DNA of 7,581 nt. Source: Anaerolineales bacterium UBA5195 (lineage in GTDB: Bacteria > Chloroflexota > Anaerolineae > Anaerolineales > Villigracilaceae). This document shows, piece after piece, positions 1 through 5,801 of this stretch. The stretch's first letter is position 1. The number at the start of each line of letters is the position of its first letter. The stretch is from the NCBI GenBank assembly GCA_002412925.1, contig DHVZ01000098.1, positions 6,840 through 14,420 of the forward strand, in the 5' to 3' direction. The notes below the pieces were generated by a model. The model made no database searches, was not told the DNA's origin, and saw only the letters and a program-made list of their open reading frames with translations. The position numbers and the translations under genes were made by a program.

Positions 1-2
1 TT

Positions 3-422
3 TGCAGCCAGGAACCCAAAGCCAGCGAGACCGGGCGCCTGCTGGCAAGTCAATTAAGTTTGCCGTGGGCTGTTGCGCCAAATTTGCATGAGCATGAGCG
101 GCCAACCCCGGGGCTGGCCGCGCGCGACATGTTTGAATCTGCTGTTGAATCTTTATTTGCCCGCCCTAAAGAACTGGTTTTTGGCGCAGAAAGCGCTCAA
201 CAGGCCCAGGAACGTTTTACAAAAGCGGTTGAGGCTGTTTGCGCGAATTATCCCGCCAAAAATTTGGCGATCGTGGCACACGGCACCGTGATCAGCCTGT
301 TTGTGGCGCACAAAACAGGGATGGATGCGTTCTCTTTCTGGAAAAGACTGGGCCTGCCCAGCGTGGTTGTGCTTTCTTTGCCAGATTTTAAACTTGAAAA
401 GGTGATTGAAAATGTATGCTGA
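3..422 (+). CDS. Histidine phosphatase superfamily protein, 3' part (5' end outside window)
   Basis: The reading frame is open from the left edge to TGA at 420-422, giving 139 visible residues; the start lies outside the window. Near the beginning is PKASETG, matching the conserved Arg/Lys-Ala-x-x-Thr segment of the phosphoglycerate-mutase-like (histidine phosphatase) fold. HEHERPTPG follows, in the place of the family's Glu-containing loop, then IVAHGT with the second catalytic His at codon 279-281. The N-terminal RHG motif that carries the phospho-accepting His would be upstream and cannot be checked. The family removes phosphate from sugars, nucleotides or other small molecules; the substrate cannot be read from this part. 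The family name refers to the catalytic His, not to histidine synthesis. The gene overlaps hisI by 11 bp, which suggests co-transcription and translational coupling. Confidence 0.75.
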   Translation, partial: CSQEPKASETGRLLASQLSLPWAVAPNLHEHERPTPGLAARDMFESAVESLFARPKELVFGAESAQQAQERFTKAVEAVCANYPAKNLAIVAHGTVISLFVAHKTGMDAFSFWKRLGLPSVVVLSLPDFKLEKVIENVC

Positions 423-729
423 TCTCAAATTTGACGAAAAGGGTTTGATCCCCACAATTGTGCAGGATACACAAACCCGGCAGGTGCTGATGATGGCCTG
501 GATGAACGCCGAATCGCTGCAAAAGACTCTCGAAAGCGGCGAAACCTGGTTCTGGAGCCGCTCTCGGCAGGAATTGTGGCACAAAGGCGGCACGTCGGGC
601 AACACCCAAAAAGTGAGCGAGGTGCGCTATGATTGTGATGCAGATACGCTGCTCGTGCTGGTGGAACCGGCCGGCCCGGCCTGTCACACGGGGGCGGTAT
701 CGTGCTTTTACCGCGTACTATCCGATTAA
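412..729 (+). CDS. hisI: Phosphoribosyl-AMP cyclohydrolase
   Basis: This 105-residue protein has the normal length of stand-alone HisI. It opens the adenine ring of phosphoribosyl-AMP to give ProFAR, the third step of histidine synthesis, in the cytoplasm. Visible family motifs are SRSRQELWHKG (49-59) followed by TSGN (61-64), DCDAD (74-78) and GPACHTGAVSCF (88-99). C75, C91 and C98 are the expected zinc ligands, and D74, D76 and D78 match the metal-binding aspartates. The ATG at 412 is preferred over the in-frame TTG at 406 because AAGGTG (399-404) sits 7 bp upstream as a ribosome binding site inside the previous gene. There is no HisE domain at the C-terminus; hisE is a separate gene 64 bp downstream. 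All catalytic motifs are intact, so it is probably functional. Confidence 0.96.
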   Translation: MYADLKFDEKGLIPTIVQDTQTRQVLMMAWMNAESLQKTLESGETWFWSRSRQELWHKGGTSGNTQKVSEVRYDCDADTLLVLVEPAGPACHTGAVSCFYRVLSD

Positions 730-735
730 ATTACC

Positions 736-775
736 TGTCGACGTGTTTACCTGGATACAAGGAAACACATCGACA
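736..775 (+). repeat. Imperfect inverted repeat between hisI and hisE
   Basis: The arms TGTCGACGTGTTT (736-748) and AAACACATCGACA (763-775) are complementary at 12 of 13 positions. A small extra pairing, CCT with AGG (750-752 with 760-762), lies inside the loop. In the hisI-hisE transcript it would form a stable hairpin ending 18 nt before the hisE ATG. No T-run follows, so it is not a standard terminator. It could be an mRNA-processing or stability element, a regulatory dyad, or a small repeat inserted between two genes that are fused in other bacteria. Confidence 0.55.
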
Positions 776-793
776 AGTCAAAATGGAGACCAA

Positions 794-1069
794 ATGACCC
801 TCAACGACCTTTACACCACCCTCCTCGACCGTAAAATCCATCCCAAACCCGGTTCCTATACCAATTCCCTGTTCGATTCTGGTCTGCCACGCATCGCCCA
901 GAAAGTCGGCGAGGAGGGCACGGAAGTGGTCGTCGCGGCGCTTTCACAGGATAACGCCCGGCTGGTGGAAGAAATCGCTGACCTGACGTATCACGTGCTG
1001 GTGCTGATGGCTGCCAAAGGTCTCAGTCCGCAAGATGTACTAGATGAGTTGGCGCGGAGACACAAGTAG
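794..1069 (+). CDS. hisE: Phosphoribosyl-ATP pyrophosphatase
   Basis: HisE hydrolyses phosphoribosyl-ATP to phosphoribosyl-AMP and pyrophosphate, the second step of histidine synthesis, and so makes the substrate of HisI. The 91-residue length is normal for the stand-alone, all-alpha MazG-like enzyme. Conserved PGSYTNSLFDSG (19-30) is followed by KVGEEGTEVVVAA (37-49) and EEIADLTYHVLVLM (59-72). The acidic pattern E40, E41, E44, E60, D63 is the Mg2+ site of the fold. The frame is open back to 629, but homology begins at the ATG at 794, and GGAG (785-788) lies 5 bp before it. It is probably co-transcribed with hisI and converges on pulA, leaving 61 bp between the stop codons. That short gap shows no convincing intrinsic terminator for either gene. 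Confidence 0.96.
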   Translation: MTLNDLYTTLLDRKIHPKPGSYTNSLFDSGLPRIAQKVGEEGTEVVVAALSQDNARLVEEIADLTYHVLVLMAAKGLSPQDVLDELARRHK

Positions 1070-1130
1070 GGGCACAGCAGATTCTGCCGGTCAAACCATT
1101 TGCCCCCCCCGGGTCCTTTCTCATCATAAA

Positions 1131-3788
1131 TCAATCCCTCAGCACAAAGACCGCCGTCGTCCGCCCCGGGATGGTAAACCGGCCATTCACCGTGTCAAAA
1201 TCCGAGCGGCGCACAAGCTCATCGACCGAGGCAGTTTGGACGGGGTGAAGTTCAAACTTCAGATCTTTGAAAGAATCGTCAGTAAATCGCACGGTTTCCG
1301 GGCAGGCGTTGAACAGTACCAGGATGGCTTTGTAGAGCGGGTCGAGATTATCCATATCGGTCAACTGCATCACGATCAGACCGGGGATCTGCCAAATGCC
1401 GGTATTCAAGAAAGAGACCGATTTTTGCACAGACTCGGCCATCCGCAGGCGGAATAACGGGGAGCTCTTCCGAATTTTCAGGTATTCGCGGAAAACTTTT
1501 GCAGTGAAGCGAATCTCCGCTTTGGCAGGTTTCAGCGCCGGGTCCGCCAGCAATGGGCGGAACAAATCCCATTTGTCCCGGCCCTCGCCAGGCAGTCCCA
1601 CCCCCCAGTTATTGGATTCATAACTCCAGTCGATTTTGTTGAACCAGTCACCGGAGTTGTATGAGTTGCGGTCGAACGACTTGGAGCGCAGCAAATCGTC
1701 ACCCGCGTGGAAAAACGGGACGCCCTGACTGAACGCGACCAGGCTCAAGGCCAGGTTGTTCATCCGCACCCGCTCGGCGAGTGTCGTTTCGGCGGATGAT
1801 TTGATCTGAATAGTGTCCCAGAGTGTCTCGTTGTCGTGCGCCGCCACGTAAACCACATTCTCCTGCGGGTCGAGAGCATACCCGGCAGCGGAACCGTTGT
1901 GCTGCACCCAGCAGGCCAGGACCCTGTCACCATTCCCGCGCACGAACTCGTAATTTCGCAAATTCCCCGCCAGCGTAATCCGGATCAAGTCAGCGTAATC
2001 GGAAAGCTTCCACTTTTGATACTCGGATTCGCGGTATTCGGCGGCATTCGGCTGGTAGTACAGGCCGGTGACAAAACCCTGTTCACGAATATCACCAAAG
2101 GGACTGCCGCCGCGGACTGCATCGCGCAGGCGGTCATTGAATGCACCAATGCCCGACCCGCCGATGTTTTGCTGCGTGGCATTTACGCCGCGCGCATGCC
2201 CGGCCACTTCGCCGAAATCCCAGCTTTCGCCGTAGATGTAAATCAAGTGGCCGTCCACGCCATCCTTTTCGAGGGTCAGGTTATCGAGCGCAGCGCGCAC
2301 GGCCTGCATGTCGGCCAGCATGTGGTGGCCCATCAGGTCAAAACGAAAACCGTCCACCTTGTACGCGCGCGCCCAGGTCAGCAGCGAATCAATCATTAGC
2401 CTGCGCATCAAATTGTGTTCACTGGCGGTATTGGCGCAGCAGGTGCTCCGCTCCACTTTGCCCTCGCCGTCCAGGCGATGATAATAACCCGGCACAACCT
2501 TGTCCAAGACCGACTTTTCTTCCTGCCCGCTGGCAAAGGTATGGTTGTAGACCACGTCCATGACCACGCGCAGGCCAGCCTGGTTAAGCGCCTGCACCAT
2601 CTCGCGGAATTCCACAATCCGAGGCGTCCCATTCGGGTCGGTGGCGTAACTGCCTTCGGGCGTGGTGTAGTGATACGGGTCGTAACCCCAGTTGAAACCG
2701 TCGCGATCAGCAATCGCGCCCACCGCCAGCGCCTGCCGGTCAGAATCGGGCGGGAACACTGCCAGGGTGGTCTCATCGACTGTCTGCCAGGTGGACTTGT
2801 CGTCATCCACGGTGGCGATATCGAAGGCCGGGAGCAGGTGAAGATGCGTCAGCCCGGCCTCGGCCAGCGCCTTCAGGTGTTTCATCCCTTTCGAATTCTT
2901 GACCGTGAAAGCCTTATACGTACCCCTCAAAGCTTCGGGAACGGTTCTGTCAGAAATGCTAAAATCACGGATGTGCAGTTCGTAAATGACAATCTCCTCA
3001 GGCGCCTCCAGGGGAGGCTTGATGAGCGCATCCCATCCCCGCGGTTTCAAAGCCGCCGCGTTTAAATCGACAAATTGGCTGCGCTGGCTGTTGGTGGACA
3101 GGCTGACTGAATAGGGATCCGTCACCCGGTTTTTTTCGATCCGACCAGTTTCCGGGACGTAGACTTCAACCTCGTACCGGTAGAATTTTCCGGCCCAGCC
3201 GGCGTTTCCTGTCAGACTCCAGACCCCGCTGCCTGCCTCCCGTTTCATCGGCAGTTTCTCCGCCCTGGGCGTGGACGCATCCGCAAAAAGCTCCAGCGTA
3301 ACCGACCTCGCAGTTGGCGCCCACAGGCTCAGGCTGGGAAGGGTTCCATGGTAGGTGACGCCCAGCGGCCCGTCATAAGTGTACAGATCATCCAGCACGC
3401 CAGGAATCTGGACCCCGGTTATATCCAACAGCCTGCCATCCGCATCCAAAACGGCCACCGCCAGCTCGCCCTTCAGCGCCTCGGGAACCTGGGCCAGATC
3501 GGCTTCCAGAAGCTTGAGCGCCGTAAAGGAGGCCAGGTGCGGAAATTTGGCCTTGATCCCGTCATCGGCCCCGCCCCAGGCGTAATACAGCGGAATTTCC
3601 GTCCCGCCGATGATCCCGGCCAGGGCCAGTTCCAATGCAGCCTCCGCCGAGTAGAACAGCGAATAGCTATAAAGCGGCGAACCGACGATGTTCCACAAAA
3701 TGGTATCACGGCTGACCCAGTGGGCCTTGAAGTGGGTCAGGTTGATTTTCGAGGCGTCAGAGGTGTTGAGGGATAATTCATTTTTCAA
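1131..3788 (-). CDS. pulA: Pullulanase-type alpha-1,6-glucosidase (GH13, type I pullulanase / limit dextrinase)
   Basis: An 885-residue debranching enzyme that cuts alpha-1,6 branch points of pullulan, glycogen or limit dextrins. Residues about 20-120 resemble the pullulanase N2 domain (AHWVSRDTILW). Residues about 135-240 match a CBM48-like domain, about 265-720 the GH13 barrel, and about 720-885 the C-terminal domain of this pullulanase family. Motifs are the pullulanase signature FNWGYDP (365-371), DVVYNH (411-416), GFRFDLMGH with nucleophile D484, YGESW with acid/base E521, and HDNE with transition-state stabiliser D652. There is no signal peptide, so it should work in the cytoplasm, unlike secreted Klebsiella PulA. 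The frame closes at 3828-3830. The first usual start codon is TTG at 3788, with only a weak GGA (3798-3800) upstream, so the start is uncertain by a few codons. The ldh terminator lies upstream, so the gene probably has its own promoter, but I see no good -35/-10 pair. Confidence 0.94.
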   Translation of the reverse strand: MKNELSLNTSDASKINLTHFKAHWVSRDTILWNIVGSPLYSYSLFYSAEAALELALAGIIGGTEIPLYYAWGGADDGIKAKFPHLASFTALKLLEADLAQVPEALKGELAVAVLDADGRLLDITGVQIPGVLDDLYTYDGPLGVTYHGTLPSLSLWAPTARSVTLELFADASTPRAEKLPMKREAGSGVWSLTGNAGWAGKFYRYEVEVYVPETGRIEKNRVTDPYSVSLSTNSQRSQFVDLNAAALKPRGWDALIKPPLEAPEEIVIYELHIRDFSISDRTVPEALRGTYKAFTVKNSKGMKHLKALAEAGLTHLHLLPAFDIATVDDDKSTWQTVDETTLAVFPPDSDRQALAVGAIADRDGFNWGYDPYHYTTPEGSYATDPNGTPRIVEFREMVQALNQAGLRVVMDVVYNHTFASGQEEKSVLDKVVPGYYHRLDGEGKVERSTCCANTASEHNLMRRLMIDSLLTWARAYKVDGFRFDLMGHHMLADMQAVRAALDNLTLEKDGVDGHLIYIYGESWDFGEVAGHARGVNATQQNIGGSGIGAFNDRLRDAVRGGSPFGDIREQGFVTGLYYQPNAAEYRESEYQKWKLSDYADLIRITLAGNLRNYEFVRGNGDRVLACWVQHNGSAAGYALDPQENVVYVAAHDNETLWDTIQIKSSAETTLAERVRMNNLALSLVAFSQGVPFFHAGDDLLRSKSFDRNSYNSGDWFNKIDWSYESNNWGVGLPGEGRDKWDLFRPLLADPALKPAKAEIRFTAKVFREYLKIRKSSPLFRLRMAESVQKSVSFLNTGIWQIPGLIVMQLTDMDNLDPLYKAILVLFNACPETVRFTDDSFKDLKFELHPVQTASVDELVRRSDFDTVNGRFTIPGRTTAVFVLRD

Positions 3789-3820
3789 AGTGTCAGATCC
3801 AGGTTTCGCAGGCAGAATGG

Positions 3821-3836
3821 CTATGTTTTACCATAG
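3821..3836. promoter_or_regulatory. Short dyad upstream of pulA (possible operator)
   Basis: CTATG (3821-3825) and CATAG (3832-3836) form a perfect 5-bp inverted repeat around a 6-bp AT-rich spacer, 33 bp upstream of the pulA start. Its place between the ldh terminator and pulA suits a repressor site for a sugar-utilisation gene. A 5-bp dyad is easily found by chance, so the call is weak. Confidence 0.22.
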
Positions 3837-3848
3837 ATTGAGCTGAAA

Positions 3849-3880
3849 ACAAAAACAGAACCGTAAGGTTCTGTTTTTGT
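3849..3880 (-). terminator. Intrinsic terminator of ldh (symmetrical, works in principle on both strands)
   Basis: A perfect 14-bp inverted repeat (arms 3849-3862 and 3867-3880) encloses a 4-nt loop. On the minus strand the core is CAGAACC-TTAC-GGTTCTG followed directly by TTTTTGT, the classic GC stem plus U-tract. It lies 91 bp past the ldh stop and 60 bp before the pulA start, so it separates the two same-strand genes. The A-tract on the other arm makes it symmetrical, so it could also stop opposite-strand transcription. Confidence 0.87.
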
Positions 3881-3910
3881 CAGGTTCTGAGTCTCCAGGA
3901 TTTTGCGTGC

Positions 3911-3941
3911 CCCTGCACCGCCCCCTGGGGCAGGTGTGGGG
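3911..3941. repeat. GC-rich hairpin in the ldh 3' untranslated region
   Basis: CACCGCCCC (3916-3924) pairs with GGGGC-A-GGTG (3927-3936), with one bulged A. The stem can be extended outward by two wobble pairs and CCC/GGG. It sits between the ldh stop and the terminator at 3849-3880 and has no T-run on either side. It would be a very stable 3' UTR structure, possibly a barrier to 3' exonucleases. Confidence 0.45.
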
Positions 3942-3971
3942 CAGGACAGGTGAGAAGGCCGCATTTTGAGA

Positions 3972-4934
3972 TTATGCCAACTGCTTCAAGCTGGCGATGC
4001 CATCCTTCAGGGTCTGCGCCGAGCGTTCCAGGGCTTCCTGCTCCTCGGGGTAGAGTTCCGTCTGAACGATGCGCTTGACGCCGCCCTGCCCGACGATAGC
4101 TGGAATCCCCAGGCAGACATCCCGCAGGCCATATTCGCCATCCAGGTACGTCGAGACCGTTAACACGCTGTTCTGGTCCTGCAAAATCGTCCCGACGATG
4201 CGCACCAGCGACATGCCGATGCCGAAAAAGGTTGCGCCCTTGTAGTTGATGATGTGATAAGCCGAATTCTTCACTTCGCGGACGATGCGCTCACGTTCAC
4301 CATGCCAGTTTTCGCAATTGCCGCAGACCGGGCAATACTTATCAATCGGCACGCCCGCCACATGCGTCATCGACCAGGCCGCCACTTCGCTATCGCCGTG
4401 CTCGCCAAGGATATAGGCATGGACATTGCCCACATCCACCTTGCAGTGCTGGCTCAGCAGGTAGCGGAAGCGGGCGCTGTCGAGCACCGTCCCCGAGCCG
4501 ATCACGCGACCCTTCGACCAGCCGGAGCGCTGCAGGGCAACGTAGGTCAGGATATCGACCGGGTTGGTCGCCAGCACCAGCACCGCCTGCGACTTCTGGG
4601 CGACAATTTCATCGACGATGGCTTCGACCATCGCGGCATTTTTCTGTAACAGGTTCAAACGCGATTCACCCGGGGCCTGCTTGGCCCCGGCGGTGATGAC
4701 AATCACCTGCGCATCGGCGTAATCGCGGCTTTCGCCTGCGCGGATCTGCACCGACGGGTAAAACGGCAGCCCGTGTGCCAGGTCAAGCGCCTGCCCTTCG
4801 GCGAAATCGGTGTTCGCGTCGATCAGGCAGATTTCATCGGCCAGCCCTTTTTGCGCCAGGGCATAGGCAAAGGTCGAGCCAACCGCGCCCGCGCCGACAA
4901 CGACCACTTTTCGAGAGTTCCAGAGAGTATCCAT
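3972..4934 (-). CDS. ldh: L-lactate dehydrogenase (NAD-dependent)
   Basis: The 320-residue enzyme reduces pyruvate to L-lactate with NADH, regenerating NAD+ in fermentation; it acts in the cytoplasm. GAGAVGS (14-20) is the NAD-binding loop and D39 fits NAD(H) preference. QAPGESR (86-92) is the active-site loop; Q86 marks it as LDH, since malate dehydrogenase has Arg there. N124, D152, R155 and H179 (in GEHGDSE) are the remaining catalytic or substrate residues. R157 and H172 align with the residues that bind fructose-1,6-bisphosphate in allosteric bacterial LDHs, so FBP activation is likely. A CPVCGNC cluster (201-207) is unusual but resembles one I recall in Thermotoga LDH. Start: an in-frame ATG exists at 4976, but the ATG at 4934 has AAAGGA 7 bp upstream and begins at the usual family position. 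It is transcribed alone toward the terminator at 3849-3880. Confidence 0.96.
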   Translation of the reverse strand: MDTLWNSRKVVVVGAGAVGSTFAYALAQKGLADEICLIDANTDFAEGQALDLAHGLPFYPSVQIRAGESRDYADAQVIVITAGAKQAPGESRLNLLQKNAAMVEAIVDEIVAQKSQAVLVLATNPVDILTYVALQRSGWSKGRVIGSGTVLDSARFRYLLSQHCKVDVGNVHAYILGEHGDSEVAAWSMTHVAGVPIDKYCPVCGNCENWHGERERIVREVKNSAYHIINYKGATFFGIGMSLVRIVGTILQDQNSVLTVSTYLDGEYGLRDVCLGIPAIVGQGGVKRIVQTELYPEEQEALERSAQTLKDGIASLKQLA

Positions 4935-4941
4935 ACGATTT

Positions 4942-4947
4942 TCCTTT
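4942..4947 (-). promoter_or_regulatory. Ribosome binding site that fixes the ldh start
   Basis: AAAGGA on the minus strand lies 7 nt before the ATG at 4934. It supports this start over the in-frame ATG at 4976, which overlaps the TATAAT box and has no such site. Confidence 0.65.
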
Positions 4948-4974
4948 CGAAGGGAAAGATCCTTCAATGCGGAC

Positions 4975-4980
4975 ATTATA
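4975..4980 (-). promoter_or_regulatory. Candidate -10 box for ldh
   Basis: A consensus TATAAT on the minus strand would start transcription near 4968, giving a leader of about 34 nt before the ATG at 4934. The hexamer at the expected -35 position (TACGAA) is poor, so the call rests on the -10 box, the AT-rich surroundings and position only. Confidence 0.4.
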
Positions 4981-5049
4981 CATCCGATTTGTGATAATTC
5001 GTACTATTATTATCCAATTCTCATCTGGCTCGTTAGACAACCAAAATCC

Positions 5050-5089
5050 CCCTAAAACACAACAACTGTCTTGGCATTCAAGACAGTTG
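5050..5089 (-). terminator. Probable intrinsic terminator at the end of the cassette array
   Basis: CAACTGTCTTG (5063-5073) and CAAGACAGTTG (5079-5089) form a perfect 11-bp stem with a 5-nt loop. Read on the minus strand, the stem is followed by the T-rich TTGTGTTTT (5062-5054 and nearby). It would stop transcripts coming from the cassette genes before they enter the ldh promoter region. The stem is less GC-rich than usual and the T-run is interrupted, so efficiency is uncertain. Confidence 0.6.
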
Positions 5090-5190
5090 CGGCCTGCGAT
5101 GTTAGCCTGCTTTGAGTATGCCCAGAAACAACTTGGAGAAAAGTTGAATTTGTTGTAATGTCTCCAGGCTGTACTCGTAAAAGTTCTTAC
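5090..5190. other. Unassigned spacer between the last attC-like site and the terminator
   Basis: The stretch 4981-5316 has no gene I can support. It holds the terminator (5050-5089), this spacer and the attC-like site (5191-5249). The spacer is open in one minus frame (a 63-codon TTG-started frame covering 5102-5293), but that frame runs through the recombination site, has no ribosome binding site and is not recognisable. It may be decayed cassette DNA or original chromosomal sequence next to the insertion point. Confidence 0.4.
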
Positions 5191-5249
5191 CAGCAACCCT
5201 TGGCATTACCGGCAAGCCCGGGAATTGTCCGGTGTACGCGGTGTTGGGC
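5191..5249 (-). other. attC-like integron recombination site (59 bp) behind the 131-residue cassette gene
   Basis: Read on the minus strand: R'' GCCCAAC (5249-5243, matching RYYYAAC), then L'' with GCGT and ACCGG arms. A 16-nt centre containing CCCGGG follows, then L' CCGGT and ATGC arms with one nucleotide fewer between them than in L''. It ends with an R' position GTTGCTG (5197-5191). The L''/L' asymmetry of one extra base is typical of attC sites, as is a length near 60 bp. R' keeps the GTT where cassettes join but fits GTTRRRY poorly after it. That would be expected where the last cassette abuts non-cassette DNA. This call comes from layout; I could not score it with a covariance model. 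Confidence 0.6.
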
Positions 5250-5316
5250 CGTTTTTGCAAGACAATTTTGATTTTGACCTTGCTATTACTCAATTTGCTG
5301 CAAATATCGGGGGCGG

Positions 5317-5712
5317 TTATTGATTATTCAGGAGCTGCAGTATTCTTTCAATATTTTTGACTCTATATTCACCATCTACAACATCAACTACCTGAAAATG
5401 CTGAAGGATTCCGATGATTACAGCAAAACCGCAAGAACCATCGCCTAATGTCCGCGGACAATATTTCTCAAAGTCTTTGCGAGAAATGCTCCTTGAGATA
5501 AGCGAATTTTTCAGTAGCCCTTCAAGTTCGTTGATAAATACTCGCTTCCTATTTTGCTTTGTTTTCGTTCTATTCCAAAACCAATATCGAAGGATAGCAA
5601 TATTGCCTTCTTTATCCCAGGCGGCAAAGTGGTATGGATCGTGACCTTCCGTGAGTTTTCCAAAAAGGCTCAATTGATTTGGGATCGCATTCTTTAGAAC
5701 TTGTTCAAGCAT
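5317..5712 (-). CDS. Hypothetical protein, 131 residues, in a cassette
   Basis: I do not recognise this family. The frame is open further upstream to 5811, but that extension would translate through the attC-like site. The ATG at 5712 has a strong GGGAGG (5718-5723) 5 nt before it, so the start is well supported. Residues 1-50 contain hydrophobic, strand-like segments (HFAAWDKEGNIAILRYWF). Residues about 53-60 are very basic (KTKQNRKR). The C-terminal part (about 84-128) has KYCPRTLGDGSCGF, then a probable helix-strand-turn-strand with VVDGEYRV and a final helix. That order is compatible with a winged-helix fold, but this is inference only. There is no signal peptide or membrane segment. It follows the FRG-domain gene on the same strand, 95 bp behind its stop, with the recombination site in between, so the two may share a transcript without being functionally linked. 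Confidence 0.75.
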   Translation of the reverse strand: MLEQVLKNAIPNQLSLFGKLTEGHDPYHFAAWDKEGNIAILRYWFWNRTKTKQNRKRVFINELEGLLKNSLISRSISRKDFEKYCPRTLGDGSCGFAVIIGILQHFQVVDVVDGEYRVKNIERILQLLNNQ

Positions 5713-5717
5713 GACAC

Positions 5718-5723
5718 CCTCCC
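5718..5723 (-). promoter_or_regulatory. Ribosome binding site that fixes the start of the 131-residue gene
   Basis: GGGAGG on the minus strand, 5 nt before the ATG at 5712. It rules out the longer frame from 5811, whose first 33 codons would cover the attC-like palindrome. Confidence 0.7.
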
Positions 5724-5763
5724 TTTCTGAACTTTCAGGAAAAATCCTCGAGTATAAGATTAT

Positions 5764-5801
5764 GCGGCCCAACGGTCCGCGTGCACGTCGTGTTGGACCG
5801 C
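5764..5801 (-). other. Compact attC-like site behind the FRG cassette gene
   Basis: On the minus strand, GTCCAAC (5798-5792, RYYYAAC) and GTTGGGC (5773-5767, GTTRRRY) are the R'' and R' cores. The full arms GCGGTCCAAC and GTTGGGCCGC complement each other at 9 of 10 positions. The R''-L'' half (CCAACACGACGTGCACGCGGAC) can be aligned with the site at 5191-5249 (CCAACACCGCGTACACCGGAC) with few differences. From core to core it is only 32 bp, shorter than the usual attC minimum of roughly 55-60 bp. The variable centre and most of L' seem to be missing, so it may be a shrunken, perhaps inactive site. It begins 7 bp after the FRG stop. Confidence 0.58.

Larger units (their letters stand above)
5197..5772 (-). 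mobile_element. Putative gene cassette 2 (131-residue unknown gene plus attC-like site)
   Basis: The bounds follow the rule that a cassette starts with TTRRRY and ends with the G of the next R' core. On the minus strand it runs from TTGGGC in the upstream site (5772) to the G at 5197, 576 bp. It holds one gene on the same strand as its recombination site, the standard cassette layout, and is more AT-rich than ldh and pulA. Confidence 0.5.

Noticed and set aside
59..71. TTGCCGTGGGCT occurs at the left end and again near 6680
   Set aside because: A 12-base match is about what chance gives in a window of this size, and the flanks do not match.
1069..1110. GGGGCA/TGCCCC with an inner GCAG/CTGC hairpin between hisE and pulA, next to a run of eight C
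   Set aside because: The arms are short and far apart and there is no T-run on either strand, so I do not call it a terminator.
1836..3065. Long plus-strand open frames opposite pulA (also around 1044-1457, 1396-1623 and 3348-3776)
   Set aside because: They are antisense frames kept open by the GC-rich codon use of pulA. Their translations are low in complexity, resemble no family, and lack ribosome binding sites.
5031..5038. Another GTTAGAC match to GTTRRRY on the plus strand, and GTTGAGC near 6708 on the minus strand
   Set aside because: A 7-base degenerate core occurs about once per kilobase per strand by chance; neither has a matching partner core or L-box.
4254..5158. Plus-strand frames opposite ldh and its promoter region
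   Set aside because: The ldh frame has complete catalytic motifs on the other strand; these frames show no motif or start signal.
5102..5293. 63-codon minus-strand frame with a TTG start
   Set aside because: It runs through the 59-bp attC-like site, has no ribosome binding site and no recognisable content.
5724..5742. Palindrome-like TTTCTGAA / TTCAGGAAA before the 131-residue gene
   Set aside because: The arms need an insertion to align and the centre is 2 nt; too weak for an operator call.
5191..5801. CRISPR array
   Set aside because: The repeated palindromes are too few, unequally spaced and separated by genes; there are no regular spacers and no cas genes.
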